A program made the translations under genes and the position numbers. Below are positions 34,795 through 47,100 of a DNA stretch of 64,000 nt, piece after piece; the stretch's first letter is position 1, and the number at the start of each line of letters is the position of its first letter. The DNA is from Narthecium ossifragum (lineage: Eukaryota > Streptophyta > Magnoliopsida > Dioscoreales > Nartheciaceae): assembly GCA_963920575.1 (NCBI GenBank), contig OY986963.1, positions 3,758,896 through 3,822,895 on the forward strand. Reading direction: 5' to 3'. Below the pieces are notes generated by a model. That model did not search any database and was not told where the DNA came from. It was given only the letters and a program-made list of their open reading frames with translations.

Positions 34795-36313
34795 TGATGC
34801 GTTCGAATCAGGTGTCCGGACGACCGTGATCGTAGGATGCACAATTTTTTATCCCGGAGGCCGATCGGGGCTCATGAGGTGTCAAAACGACCGGCTCGAC
34901 GAGACCTACAAAAATCATGGGATCTCCCATGACCGAACCCTCAAAAGCCCAAATTCCTTCATCTGATGCCTCAAATTTCCGTTTTTAGTAAAACTTCCAT
35001 TATTTGGCAATTTTCTTTTTTTTAGGACTTTCCATATTTGATAAATTCCGTTTTTTTTTCTGATTTCATGATTAGTTTGATTAGTAGTTGATTTGAGATT
35101 TGAGTCTATCTCCTTAGTCTATAAAAGGAGTTAGGGCTTGTATTGAAGTTTTTAGTTTTTGGATTATTGAAATTATGGTAGTTTTCTCCTCTTTGAGAAA
35201 TCTGGTTATCTCTCCCATAGAGAGGTCGGTTCTTCTCTCCCGACAAGAGATCCCACGTTTACCCTGCGCTAGAGTGGTATCAGAGCTATCCTAGTTCCTG
35301 GGAAGAGGAACCATGCCTCGACCTCGAACAGAGCTCGTGCTCGACGGCCGCCTAGCGTATCTCCACCTCCGCCCAGAGGACGTGGTCGTCCTCCTGTAGT
35401 TCGTGCCCCACCCCACCGGGAGCAAGGGGTCCTGCAGCCAACCCACACTCGAGGACGAGTCCTTTCCAACCCAGGGAGGATGATGTAGGTCAAGGAGTTC
35501 CCTCCGTTCGAATCAGGTGTCCGGACGACCGTGGTCATAGGATGCACAATTTTTGATCCCGGAGGCCGATCGGGGCTCATGAGGTGTCAAGACGACCGGC
35601 TCGATGAGACCTACAAAAATCATGACTGGACCCTCAAAAGCCAAATTCCTTCATCTGATGCATCAAATTTCCGTTTTTAGTAAAACTTCCCTTATTTGTC
35701 AATTTTCCTTTTTTAGGACTTTCCATATTTGGTAAATTCCGTTTTTTGATTTCAGGATTAGTTTGATTAATAGTTGATTTGAGATTTGAGTCTATCTCCT
35801 TAGTCTATAAAAGGAGTTAGGGCTTGTATTGAAGTTTTTAGTTTTTGGATTATTGAAATTAGGGTGGTTTTCTCCTCTTTGAGAAATCTGGTTATCTCTC
35901 CCATAGAGAGGTCGGTTCTTCTCTCCCGACGAGGGATCCCACGTTTACCATGCGCCAACCCTAACTCCTTTTATAAACTAAGGAGATAGACTCAAATCTC
36001 AAATCAACTGCTAATCAAACTAATCCTGAAATTAGAAAACGGAATTTACCAAATATGAAAAGTCCTAAAAAGGGAAAATTGCCAAATAAGGGAAGTTTTA
36101 CTAAAAACGGAAATTTGAGGCATCAGATGAAGGAATTTGGGCTTTTGAGGGTCCGGACATCGGGGATTCCATGGTTTTTGTAGGTCTCGTCGAGTCGGTC
36201 GTTTTGACACCTCATGAGCCCCGATCGGCCTCCGGGATAAAAAATTATGCATCCTACGGCCACGGTCGTTCGGACACCTGATTCGAACGGAGGGAACTCC
36301 TTAACATGCATCA
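34795..36313 (+). mobile_element. Small LTR element (TRIM-like) with an extra inverted LTR fragment
   Basis: First LTR: about 34795-35271. Second LTR: about 35481-35957, homologous direct copy. Between them only about 209 bases: a primer site TGGTATCAGAGC at 35275-35286, a short Pro/Arg-rich gag-like start (MPRPR.., around 35312) and a purine tract AGGGAGGA just before the second LTR. Both LTRs carry a TATA box (CTATAAAAGG). From 35958 to 36313 a third, partial LTR (its first ~355 bases) lies in inverted orientation and ends the element. The five bases CCATG at 34790-34794 and 36314-36318 flank the whole composite, including the inverted piece. Confidence 0.8.
35275..35286 (+). other. Primer binding site, tRNA-iMet type
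   Basis: TGGTATCAGAGC lies a few bases after the first LTR, the standard plant initiator-Met primer site. It sets the orientation as plus. Confidence 0.85.
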
Positions 36314-36389
36314 CCATGTTTCATTTTTTCTTCAATCCCAATTCAAGAATGAGTCGATCCCCTTATCATTACATCATCGCCTATTAAAT

Positions 36390-36800
36390 CTAAGAAAAAA
36401 GATTCATGTACTACATGCCACCTATCGGTAGCCCACTACTGATTCTATCATCAAGTCCATATGTAATGAGATACCGATGGACTAAATCAATGAGCTACCG
36501 ATTGAATTATTCATCAATCGATAACTCATTACCGATACAATTTAATTGGTAGTGAGCTACCGATTCATTGATCTAGTCCATTAGTATCTCACTATCGATG
36601 GACTATATCACTACCGATGGACTATATCAACCGATCGATAACTCATTAGCGGTACAATTCAATTGGTAGTGAGTTACCGATTCATTGATCTAGTCCATCG
36701 ATATCTCACTATCGATGGATTAGATAATATAATAGGTAGTAGACTAACGATAGGTGGCATGTGCGATTCGTCCATATAAATAAATCTTTTTTTCTAAAAT
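36390..36800. mobile_element. MITE with long terminal inverted repeats
   Basis: The left end (AAGAAAAAAGATTCATG, then ACATGCCACCTATCGGTAG) is mirrored by the right end (CTAACGATAGGTGGCATGTG, then AATCTTTTTTTCT). Inside, short words such as ACCGATGGACTA and TAGTGAGCTACCGATTCATT recur in both orientations, giving a fold-back structure of about 400 bases. There is no ORF. It lies about 240 bases upstream of the KAPA synthase start codon. The target duplication could not be fixed. Confidence 0.7.
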
Positions 36801-36945
36801 CATTTAAGTAGGATTTGGTGAATTTTTGTATTTTTAAAAGAAGAGAATACGATACTAATATATTTCTTAAAAGCTCACAAAGTGTAACTCGAGCCGAGAT
36901 CCTTCCGCTCGATTTCATCCACAGTCCGCCGCGCCATCTAACTCC

Positions 36946-36977
36946 GCTCCGGTGCACCGTACACCGGAGCTATATAA
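36946..36977 (+). promoter_or_regulatory. KAPA synthase promoter: inverted repeat abutting TATA box
   Basis: TATATAA at 36971-36977 lies about 65 bases before the ATG at 37041. Directly upstream, GCTCCGGTG (36946-36954) and CACCGGAGC (36962-36970) form a perfect 9-base inverted repeat with a 7-base loop. Confidence 0.6.
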
Positions 36978-37040
36978 CCACCACCATCTCCACCGCGTCT
37001 CTATGCATCTCTCTCTATCACTCGCTCTATTTCGAAAAGA

Positions 37041-40000
37041 ATGGCGTCGGGGTGGGATCAATGGGTGGAGGCGGCCGTCACCAAGCTCGCCGCCATGAAC
37101 CTCCTCCGCGCCTCCCGACCCATCTACCTCCCCTTCACGGACCCTCTCCTCGAGACCTTCGACGGCCTGGGTCCTTGGGACCGCTCCTCGGTGGAGGTTC
37201 AGTTGGAGGAACCCGTCCTTCGACGATGGCTCGACGAGCTTCCAAACCCTGGTAGCCCTTTACCGCCTCCAACTATTATTCTTGGCTTTCCGCTGCGGGG
37301 TCACATTTTGTGGGAATTTCGATTTTTTGGTTTCCAGGTGGCTCAAGAAGCGAGCTTGCTAAGGATGCCAAGATGATTCTTTTTTCGGGAAATGATTACC
37401 TCGGGCTCAGCTCTCATCCGGCGGTGAGGGAGGCGGCAGCGAAGGTTGGATCATTTGGAATTGGTTTTTCCCCCCAATTTTATGATGCTTCTTGGACGTT
37501 CTACTTAATTTTGTAGACTAGTTAGAAAATTGGGTTCTTGTAGGCGGCACGAGATCATGGTATGGGTCACCGGGGATCTGCTCTTACATGCGGGTATACT
37601 AGTTATCACCAGCGGTTGGAAGCCTCCTTAGCTGAGTTGAAGAGAAAAGAGGTGAGCAAGATTTATTATCTTGCAAATGCCTAAGTGCCTTGAATTCAGT
37701 GGTGTTCGAAAGAATATCGACATTTTCGTGCTCTTAAAAAAAGTAGCATTTTTTATTAAAAGCCACATTCTGGAATGTTCATCTTCTTACTTACATGTCA
37801 AGGTTTTGATGTTCTGAAATTACCTTGAGATTTTTGTTAAAAACTGTGCCAAGCATAAAGAAAGGTTGAAAGGTCTCTGAGTCCTGTTACTCCATGCGAC
37901 TGACTGTCACGCCTACTTAAGTGAGAAGAAAGGAGTTTAATCTTGAAGGACTTCAAAATATCATACAGTCCAGTTATCTCCAGCTTGTCTGAATTCACAT
38001 TTTGTGGTTCTCTAGCTTTTCTACTTCATTGTTCTTCCTGCTAATTTAACCATATTAGTCTGCATTGCAAAGCGTCTTATCGATTGATATATCCTTCTGC
38101 CTACACCATAAGTTGGTGGTGGCTGTCTGGGATGGTGTGTACTGAAGAGTGAAAACCCTGATACACCCTGCCAGAAACTGTATAATGGTCTACATGGACC
38201 AACTGTTAGAATTAGATGTGCAAGCTCTTTGCCATGGTGGATGTAATCTGCTAAAACAGTTGGAAGAAATTAGAGAAGAGTAGTTTATAAGGGTGACTCA
38301 AGAGTGCTTATCACTTACAATTTGCCATCTACTCATTATTCTGTTTTGAGACAGTTTTATGCTCTGCTAATTTCATGTCCCTAGAAGATCATTGTTCCAT
38401 GTTTATGGTTACTATCATGATGAAGTAAATTAGTTTTTGTGGTAGTTTCACTTTTTATTTGTGTTTGCCTTTGACTTTAATAAGCTAAGGTGCTCTGTGG
38501 TTTTTTACTTCTTTAAGGATTGCCTTCTTTCCCCCACTGGTTTTGCTGCCAACCTCGCTTTCATGTCAGCTGTGGGAAGTCTCTGCTCTCTATTAGCTAC
38601 CAGTAACAAACCAACTAAAGACGAAAGAGTTGCCATATTTTCGGATTATTTGAACCATGCTTCAATAATTGACGGGATACGTATTGTTGAGCGGCTACAA
38701 GAAGCACAAGTTTTCATATATAGGCACTGTGACATCAACCATCTTGATAGTTTGCTGTATGAATCTTTTCACTACATGCTTTACCGTCTATCTACATGTG
38801 TAAAATGCAAACATCTCATGCCAATGCATATTTCTTGCTTGATAGGTCATCCTGCACAATGGAAAAGAAACTTGTCGTCACTGATAGGTAAGCATTCGTT
38901 TGGCTGTGGCTAATACAATGTAGCTCCAGGGGCTTACACATGTAATGAACTTTTTTTCAATGCAGTCTTTTCAGTATGGATGGAGATTTTGCTCCACTTC
39001 GTGAATTGGTTGAGCTTCGCAAGAAGCATGGGTTTTTATTGGTCATTGATGATGTAAGTCGTATTTTAAGTTATGACAATCCATGGTCATTGTCTCATGA
39101 CATTCTTATGAAGTATTAATCGAATGTTCAGGCTCATGGAACTCTTATTTGTGGCAAGAATGGTGGAGGTGTCGCAGAAGCTTATGATTGTGAACATGAT
39201 GTTGATATATGCATAGGCACCTTGAGCAAGGCTTTTGGATGTCAGGGTGGCTTCATTGCTTGCAGGTAGTTTTATTTTTGCAACTTCTTGACCTTGCTGT
39301 TTCTCACAAAAACAATAGAATTGCTTGGGGAGCATGAGAGGGGGTATATTAATGAGACAACCTTGAAAAGAAGGGCGCATATACTATACTCTTTGAAACT
39401 TTGTGGCTATCATAGTCTAAAGGCTACAAATACTACGTAGCATATATTCCTGTTCAAATATGCTGATTTGCAGCAGCTCATTGGTGGTTGGCTGAACATT
39501 GTGGCAAGTATTGGAAAGCTTGAACTGATCCTTTTTATGAGGTCAAATTTGCAGTTCACCTATTCTTCATTACTTAGATTCTTGACTTCTATGGAACCAA
39601 TTATCCTTAACATATATTATCGGTAGTGTTCCTTTTGTAATTCGGTGCTAATTGATATATCTCTTCTCACATCTCAATCTATATGAAATTCTTTACATGT
39701 TATTCAGATGTCTGATCTGCTGATGAATGTTACAAGTCCATGTGATAGGTATGTCATGTGTTGCTAATACTTTGAGTCCCTCATCAATCAGTTTTAAAAA
39801 CAGGCACACAGAGCTTTTAAGGAATGTCATCAACTGAAACTAATGATCTCTGTAATTTTTTGAGCGATATGTTGTTGACAAGTATAGAACCTAGTGTTGA
39901 GTCACTAAACAATAAGCGACCAACAACTACCTATCCCACAAAAAAAGACAGCCTGACTCAAAGTAGATCCTTACCAACCACTGCACCATAGAAGACGTGA

Positions 40001-41602
40001 CAATGTGGAATGCAAAATATTGTTGAAATCATTTTCCTTCCACTAACTCCTGCACTTCTTCCGATTGGGTGTTGCAGCTAGCCTCTGGTCTACACTATAC
40101 TAGAAAACAAAGAATGAAAAAAATCTGCCTCAAAAGGCATATTGCAAATCCCTTGCATCACTTTTACATGAAGTAGGTAACATATGCAAAGTATTGTAGG
40201 CTTTTTTTTGCAGAACTACTTGCCCAGGGGGGATAAATATTTGAGAATAGCATAGATATCGAATAATGGCAAGAGCTGAAGCTTCTCATTGAATCCGCTG
40301 CTGCTATAGACTTGGGTTGGTGAAATCTGATTATCAATTTTGAGGCAGATTTTTTTTCATGTTAGAGCGCAATAGCCAATTGAGGGTCTGCTGAACAATA
40401 TTCTTGTATAGAGTACCATAAGAAAAAATAAACATGCACTTATCTCAAAAACCTAAAGCTAATGTCATGCTGCATTCCGCGCCTAATTGTTTTGAGGTAG
40501 ATGCAACTTCCTGCTGAGGCCAAGTATGTTGTTTTTCCAAATTTCATGAGTGTTTTGCTAGAAGATTAAAGAGCCATGTTGTCTTTAAAGCGATCTTGTT
40601 ATCCCAGCTTTATTTTGGCAGCCTAAGCTAAAATAGTTCACCACGTTGAAGTTGCCTTAAAGTATCTCATTTTCCCGCCTAATGTTTCACTCGTCGCCTA
40701 ACTTGATGCTTAGATGACTTGATTACAGGAAATGCAAAACCTAATGTCTGGTATTTTTTGAACAGCAATAAGTGGAAAGGACTCATAGAATCAAGGGGCC
40801 GTGCATTCATATTTTCAACTATTCTTCCTGTTCCTTTGGCTGCGGCTTCACATGGTATGAATCTCATGAACACAAACAAGATCAATATACAACTCCGCTC
40901 AGCAGTACACTGTATATCTTACTGGATGAATTTAAAAATAACCTCAACTAACAGTTTATAATAAGACAATATACCTCTTAATTCTTCTTCCATTTCCATG
41001 AGCTTGTTTGAAGCATCTTTTCCCAAATGCAAAGTAAAATCTTCAAAATGTTCCAAATAATGGATTGCTGGTTTGCAGCTGCTCTTGCTGTGGTAACAAG
41101 GGAGAGTTGGCGAAGAACAGCTCTCTGGGACAGGGTGCATGAGTTCAGGTCACTAACACAACTACTAGTCACTAGTCCTATAATCTCTCTGGTCATTGGA
41201 AATGAAGAATCAGCTCTTCTTGCAAGCAGGTTACTTTGTTTTAACCAAACACCAGCCTTTTCTCTTTATAGAGGTATTCATGCTACTGACAATATCTCCT
41301 AATGTTGGTGATCTTGATGAACAAGATACATGCTGGAATCTGGGTTTCATGTGCTGGCGATAAGACCTCCTACAGTGCCTTCAAATTCATGCAGGTAATC
41401 CAGATTGTTGATTGTTCCATGCCAAAATTTAGGGACCTTCCCTCTTTCATATGCTTGAAAATTTGACTGCTTTCACAGGTTACGAGTATCGCTGAGTGCT
41501 GCGCATACAGCGGATGATGTTAGAAGGCTTGTGGCTGCTTTGTCTCGGTTCATGAAGTTTCCTGCTACTCCACAGAATGATCACAGATGTTCAAAACTAT
41601 AA
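37041..41602 (+). CDS. BIOF: 8-amino-7-oxononanoate (KAPA) synthase, biotin biosynthesis
   Basis: Eleven exons join in frame: 37041-37251, 37338-37444, 37544-37651, 38518-38756, 38846-38887, 38966-39053, 39132-39265, 40766-40854, 41079-41229, 41326-41394 and 41479-41602, giving 453 residues. It is an alpha-oxoamine synthase of PLP fold-type I, joining pimeloyl-thioester and L-alanine to give KAPA, the first committed step of the biotin ring. Visible signatures are NDYLGLSSHP, DCLLSPTGFAAN, LVIDDAHG and the PLP-lysine motif GTLSKAFGCQGG (Lys about residue 298). The C-terminus is SKL, a canonical peroxisomal PTS1 signal; plant KAPA synthase is reported to be peroxisomal. A 1.5-kb intron separates exons 7 and 8. 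Gene order with the divergent DnaJ gene implies no shared pathway. Confidence 0.93.
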
Positions 41603-42405
41603 GGAAATAAGCAAACTGCATTCTCGTATCATGCTTGACTCTAATGAGCAGCGCTGCAACTTTTTGATCACTTTTCTGCGTTGCAAGTTCTATGTAAGAT
41701 GCTTCTTAATTAATTGAAGCGGCTACAATAAGCATTGATCTGTAACATTTAGACCATATATATTTATATCAAATGGATCATTTCTGGTCTAGTCATGTCT
41801 GATCTGATTATTTTATGTGTCTCTATTTTATAAATATATTCGACCTGCTCCTTTAGTTACAATTCTTTTTGCAGATAGCAATAAGTTTCTTCTCCTAGTG
41901 ATATGAGGGAGAACAACCAACATACCATGGATGGGGGAAACCATCCAATTCAATCTCTCTTTTTTCTCTAATATTCTTCTTTCCATATCCTAACCTCTCC
42001 TTTCGAATTGTATAGAAAGCCATTATACACTGTAAGTCTTAGGGCTGTAGCTTCGGCTTATCTTGTTTAAAAAAAAAAAACATAAGCCTCTTTAGACACC
42101 CAAAAGATGAATCCCATGGAAATTTAGCTTCTATCTAGTCTTATCCAAAATAAAGAACACATGCTTGTGTGCATAAACTGGGGTTAATTCGTACATGCAC
42201 AAGTGTTCAAAAAAAGGAGCAACGGTCGGGATTTTGGCGGGGAGGACACGTGGCAATAAAATGGCTTGCTCCCACTCCCGCGTGAATGCCAACGGGTGCT
42301 AACGAACATTTGAAATCAAACGACCAACCGTCGCGGCGCCTAAGCGTTTCCCCCCTGGGTGGCCGTTGGTCCCATATAAGTTTCCCCTCCAAGAGGCGCC
42401 ATTCC
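41603..42405. other. KAPA synthase 3' region and intergenic spacer
   Basis: AT-rich; probably the 3' UTR of the KAPA synthase gene to about 41900. Nothing else is seen. Confidence 0.5.
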
Positions 42406-42410
42406 ATGCA

Positions 42411-42421
42411 CCTATATAAAC
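42411..42421 (+). promoter_or_regulatory. TATA box of the RRM-like gene
   Basis: CCTATATAAAC lies about 65 bases upstream of the ATG at 42481, the usual spacing. Confidence 0.65.
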
Positions 42422-42480
42422 GAGTTCGCGCGTACCCAACTCCTCCTCCTATAACCAGACCAAACCCTGGCAATCTCCCA

Positions 42481-43375
42481 ATGGCACCCACTGTTCGTGA
42501 AGTCCTACTGTTCCATGGCATCGATCGAAGGCTCTTCGAGAAGGTGATCACCGCCGGAGTCTCTTATGGAGTGGCGCGCAACGTCATGGCGCTGTGGATT
42601 TGGCTGGAGATGATAGGGATCGATGTCATACTGCACCTCAAAGACTGCATGGACTTTTCGATCATCCGAAGGTTCGTAGGAGAGGCCGAAGCGGTCCTAG
42701 ACACTCTCCGGCAGGACGCGCCGCTGCCGGGCAACTGCAACATGGCCTTGCCTCTCACCGGTTCAATCGTCGCCGACACGCTGGACCTGGGGTTCTTCTA
42801 CTGCCACCGCGATGTGGCGGTGAGGGGGGTGACAAGTATACTGGATGGAGTGGGGACATTAATCTTTGATCATGGGTTGAGCTCATTGCTGCGATCCTAT
42901 GAGACATCGGCGAGAGCGGCGAAGGAAAGGGGACGCAGATTACCGGAATTGCCGCCGGAGCTGGCGAAGACGTACACCGCCGAGGTCGCGTCTACACCGG
43001 AGGATGGCCGATCCATGTTCATAACTTTCTCTAAGGGCCATCCCTTGAGGAAGGCTGAAATAGTCGAATATTTCACAGAGTACGTAAAGGAATATATGCA
43101 TGCAGTTGAAGATGTACGTAGCTGTTTCTAATTCATATAGTTTGATCCATAACAATGGTGTTTGTTGGCATGCATGCAGGAAGTGGGGAGAGTGCGTGGA
43201 GAGGGTGATGATGGAGAGGACTCCGGCTGGGGCGATGCCGATGTATGGCCGGATCGTCTTCACGAGTGAATCATTCATTGATCTGGCACTCAATGGAGAG
43301 CAGCTCGTTAAATTTGTGATAAAAGGAAAGCAAATGTGGGCTCGGAAGTACGTAACCAGGCGTGCTGGCAATTAA
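42481..43375 (+). CDS. Plant-specific protein with RRM-like C-terminal domain, function unknown
   Basis: Two exons: 42481-43113 and 43184-43375, 274 residues. The second exon stays in the family frame only if the acceptor is the AG of GGAAG (43182-43183) rather than the TGCAG four bases earlier, which would shift the frame. The N-terminus reads MAPTVREVLLFHGIDRRLFE and is followed by a helical region. The C-terminus reads SMFITFSKGHPLRKAEIVEY, a region ending VMMERTPAG, then MYGRIVFTSESFI, ALNGEQLVKFVIKG and MWARKYV. That beta-alpha-beta-beta pattern resembles an RRM and matches a land-plant family I recall without an assigned function. RNA binding is inferred only. A longer in-frame start at 42286 lies upstream of the TATA box and is unlikely. 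Confidence 0.7.
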
Positions 43376-44168
43376 TGGCTTGTGATTTCTGAATAAAGGC
43401 CTTCAGAATTATGGAGTCTCATGCATGGATGTTTGTGGGAACTGAGCCTTCTTGTATTAATCATTAAGTGTGATATTTATTATTAAGTTGTTCTCCAGCA
43501 TCTTACAAAGAATACTGTTTTAGGTGCTATCATGCTTTTGGATACTACCATATCAATGGCTGGGATTTGATCATTTCCATCCAAAGGCTCAAAATGTAGT
43601 AAATTACTGACATGCATTATTAGTGGTTTTTGAGCCGTTTTTTATTTGAGCCGATAGCCGTCTCTTATTTCCAATCCCTTGATTATGGGAATAAGCTGTT
43701 TAGGAATTTTGAAGTTAAAAAAAGTAAAAATAAAATAGTAATGATTAGAATAAGAAAAATTAAAGGGAGGATAAGTATGAAAATAATGGAAACAATGAGT
43801 AGGATAAGTATGGAAATAAAGGTATTCCAGCACCAAACGACCCCTTAGTCCCCTTGCTCCATCCCTCTCGCCGCCGAGCTCCTCCAACGCCTCCAACGCC
43901 GCCAACGCCGGATCTCCTTCGTCGCCAGAGATCCTCCAACTCTCGCTCGCTTCGCTCGCTTTCGCAGTCGAAATCCTCCGTCGCCATCACCTGATGTCCT
44001 CCATCGCGCCTCAATAGGGATTATTCTCAATAGAACTATAAAAAGGTAAAGATTTAGACCGAAACATGGATAATTCTCTGATGAGATAAGTATGTACAGA
44101 ACTGGCCAATAAGTAAGTATATGGGTGGCTCTTCTTTCTTGTCATGTCATGGTTTAGGTAGCAGATAT
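43376..44168. other. Intergenic spacer
   Basis: Probably the 3' UTR of the RRM-like gene and the leader of the next gene. A GC-rich patch (43850-44010) has CTCCAACGC repeats. No ORF is convincing. Confidence 0.4.
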
Positions 44169-47100
44169 ATGGCGACTATGGCGATTCCGGAAAGCAGGCG
44201 TTGGTGGAGGCCGATGATGACCTCGCGTTGCTGGGAGGTTTTTTCTTTTCTTCCTGAAATCTTATTATGCTCCTGTTTGATTGGGGATAGATCCTCTGTG
44301 TTTTGGCCTTTAAGATAGTAATATTTCTAACTCAAGACGGGCGGAAAGGAGTTTGGAACCTCAACATCCCCAATGCCCGCACCCGGTATCTCAGAATCCT
44401 CTATCTAACTTTGCAGCTTTAGTAATGGAATATGAAAAAAAATAAAAAAAAAATACAAAAGCTCTCCATTGAGCCTTAAACGATTGTACAGTACGAAGTA
44501 CTGTTTCCAACCCTCGAGGCCCCATCTCCACTGCGTCTAAATTACTCACTCTGTTAATATTTGTTTTCTTCCATGAATTTTGACTGTTCAATATTGTGGC
44601 ATTTGTTTTGCTAGATGCTGGGAATCCTCCAAGAGAAGGAGCGCGAATTGCGGGATCTGTATGAGAAAGGGAAGGAAGGGATCGATCTTGAGGTGCACTT
44701 TCCATAGTCTTGTTGATTTTTTGCCGCAAATCTTTAACCTTTTCTTTCAACAGTTACTATGCAGCAAATGTATTGTTTGGTTTTTTTTTTTTAGTTTCCT
44801 TTCAAATCACTGAAATGTCAGAAGAACAGGTTTGGTGAATATGATTCTGAGACAAAAATCGAGGTATGTTTTGCAATTGTGGTTCCCTGTTTCTTGTCCT
44901 GTCTGTCTCCAAATTTCCTTATTTATTCAGAGATTCTATTGCATAGTAGATAACATTGCATGTGATTTAGATTTTTGATCACGTGAGTACCAACCATCCA
45001 ATACTACTTGCATTCAGGTTCACAGTTGACACCTTTATTGTAAATATTGTAAGAGCAAAGTTATTTGGCAGCAAATTATCAGACAGAATCAAACATGTAT
45101 ACTATAGCATGATTTGTGTTGGTTAGTTAGGCGTACTATTGTTTATGGGAGTGCACTACATTAGATCGTCTCTCTTTCTATGTACCTCATGTATGAATGT
45201 TTCATCCGCGAACAGATAGGCTTCCTGGCAGAATTTTAGGGTATGAAAACAAAGGCTAGGTCTCCCTTTGTCCCACCCTTGGCAACCATACCTTTTAGCG
45301 AATGGTGTCTATGGAAGCTGGTATTAGCTCTTTGTCTCTGGCGAAGACAACTAAATAATACTAGCCATTTTGGGCATGGTGGCTATGACTTGCTACCAAC
45401 TTGGAGCAGAAATGCAGTATGTCGGCTGCTAGACCAATGGTCTTGGTTTTCGGCGGCAAGCATAGACCAATAGCCGGAGACCAAGACGATACCAATAAGA
45501 AAAAGCCATAAATTCATTACTCAGGAATCAAGTGTATAATGACTAGGGAAGTGATCATTGTGCATTATGGCTTAATTTTGTTTTCTGACTTCACATCCAT
45601 GGAACTTGTTTTGTGGATTACTTTGCAGATCACAGATATAACACAACAAAAGCATATCAACATTTTTCTCTTTGCACTAGGTCTCCAATCTGGCTTGTGC
45701 AAAGCTGTAGAACTATAGATATTGGACAAGAGGCACTCTAGTAGATGGCAGGCGAAACTAAAATTTGTGGGGTTGACTTTGTAGCTTTGTTAGTTTTCCT
45801 TTAGAATGGAACCAATTGCTCAGAACAATGTGTAATGGGCATTGAAGTGAAGTAGATATCTCACCAAAATATATGATGCAAAATGTCACTTTCGTGAATA
45901 AAATTTTCTTCTCATGGACCTGGTAAGAAGGAGATGTAGTAGACATGGAGGTGAGTATGTTATCTGAGAATAGCATAGTGCCGGGAAGTTTGAATTCAAC
46001 AAGTTCTTTGAGATTTTCCTTTGTCCTATCTTTCTCCGCGTCCATTATACTGAGAGTTTCCTTTGTCATGAGACTTGTTTTTTGGGATGTATCTATTCCT
46101 GGGTTTAATTATTTGATATAATTTATCCTGGTGGCTGTTATGTGTTTTAACCTTCTTATGTTATCTGCTCTTCAGTATTAGATAAAACAACTCAAGGGTG
46201 CTTTCTACTAGTGTAAGCTTAGTATTTTGAGGGTACTTATCCATATTTCTTCTAACATTTTTCTGTGCGGCTTTCTAACGTGAGATGATAATCTGTACCT
46301 CATGTGGAGGACATCCCCATTGATTTCCTAATTAAAGAATAGGGCTTTTGAACTATGTGAATTGTCTTGCATATGTTTTCCTCATGTTTCAGCTGAAGCC
46401 ACCAAAACTCAGATGTTACATTTTATTATTTTTGGCTGGTTCCAGTTCGATCTTAGCTTTCTCCAGATCTATAAGCTCTTTACCAAGTTAAACCAAAGGG
46501 AATAGAAAGTGAGTTGCTAGTATAAGGTCAATGATGTGGCTAACGTTGTTGACATTGGGTACCCCCTTCATCAGTATTGTACAAATCTGCCCACAGACTG
46601 CTAGTTGGTTCATGAGTATTATGTAATATCTCGTTTGATGTTCAAGATTGCACCTTTCTGCTTATGTTATGGGGTTTATTAGTTGGGTTCGGTTTTACAT
46701 CACATTGAATCAGGTTGGGCTTTAGCAACTTATAAATAAAGGAACGGTACCTTTCTCACTGCCGCCGATGCTTGTTTTCTCTTGTTTTCCTGAGGCATTC
46801 CCTTGATTATTACAGACTTTGTTTTACATGGACCGAGAAAATGTACGAAGGCATATCCAGTTCGACGAATTCCTATATTCTATAAACGTGGTACAGTTTT
46901 GCTGTAAATGGGCATCTTTCTTTTGATGCTTTTTCTTCTTCTTTAGATGACGATACAAACAATGACATAACTATCAGTAACTTATGTTCGATCATAATGA
47001 AGGAACAAAAGTGTCCCATGGAGATGCTGGAGCACATAAAGAACTATGAAGAGTGGACCAAATACGATTTTGAGAAGCTACATACCGAAGTACTCATCAG

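Noticed and set aside
45243..45473. 76-codon plus-strand ORF
   Set aside because: Lies in an intron of the many-exon gene, without splice sites in phase or a recognisable domain.
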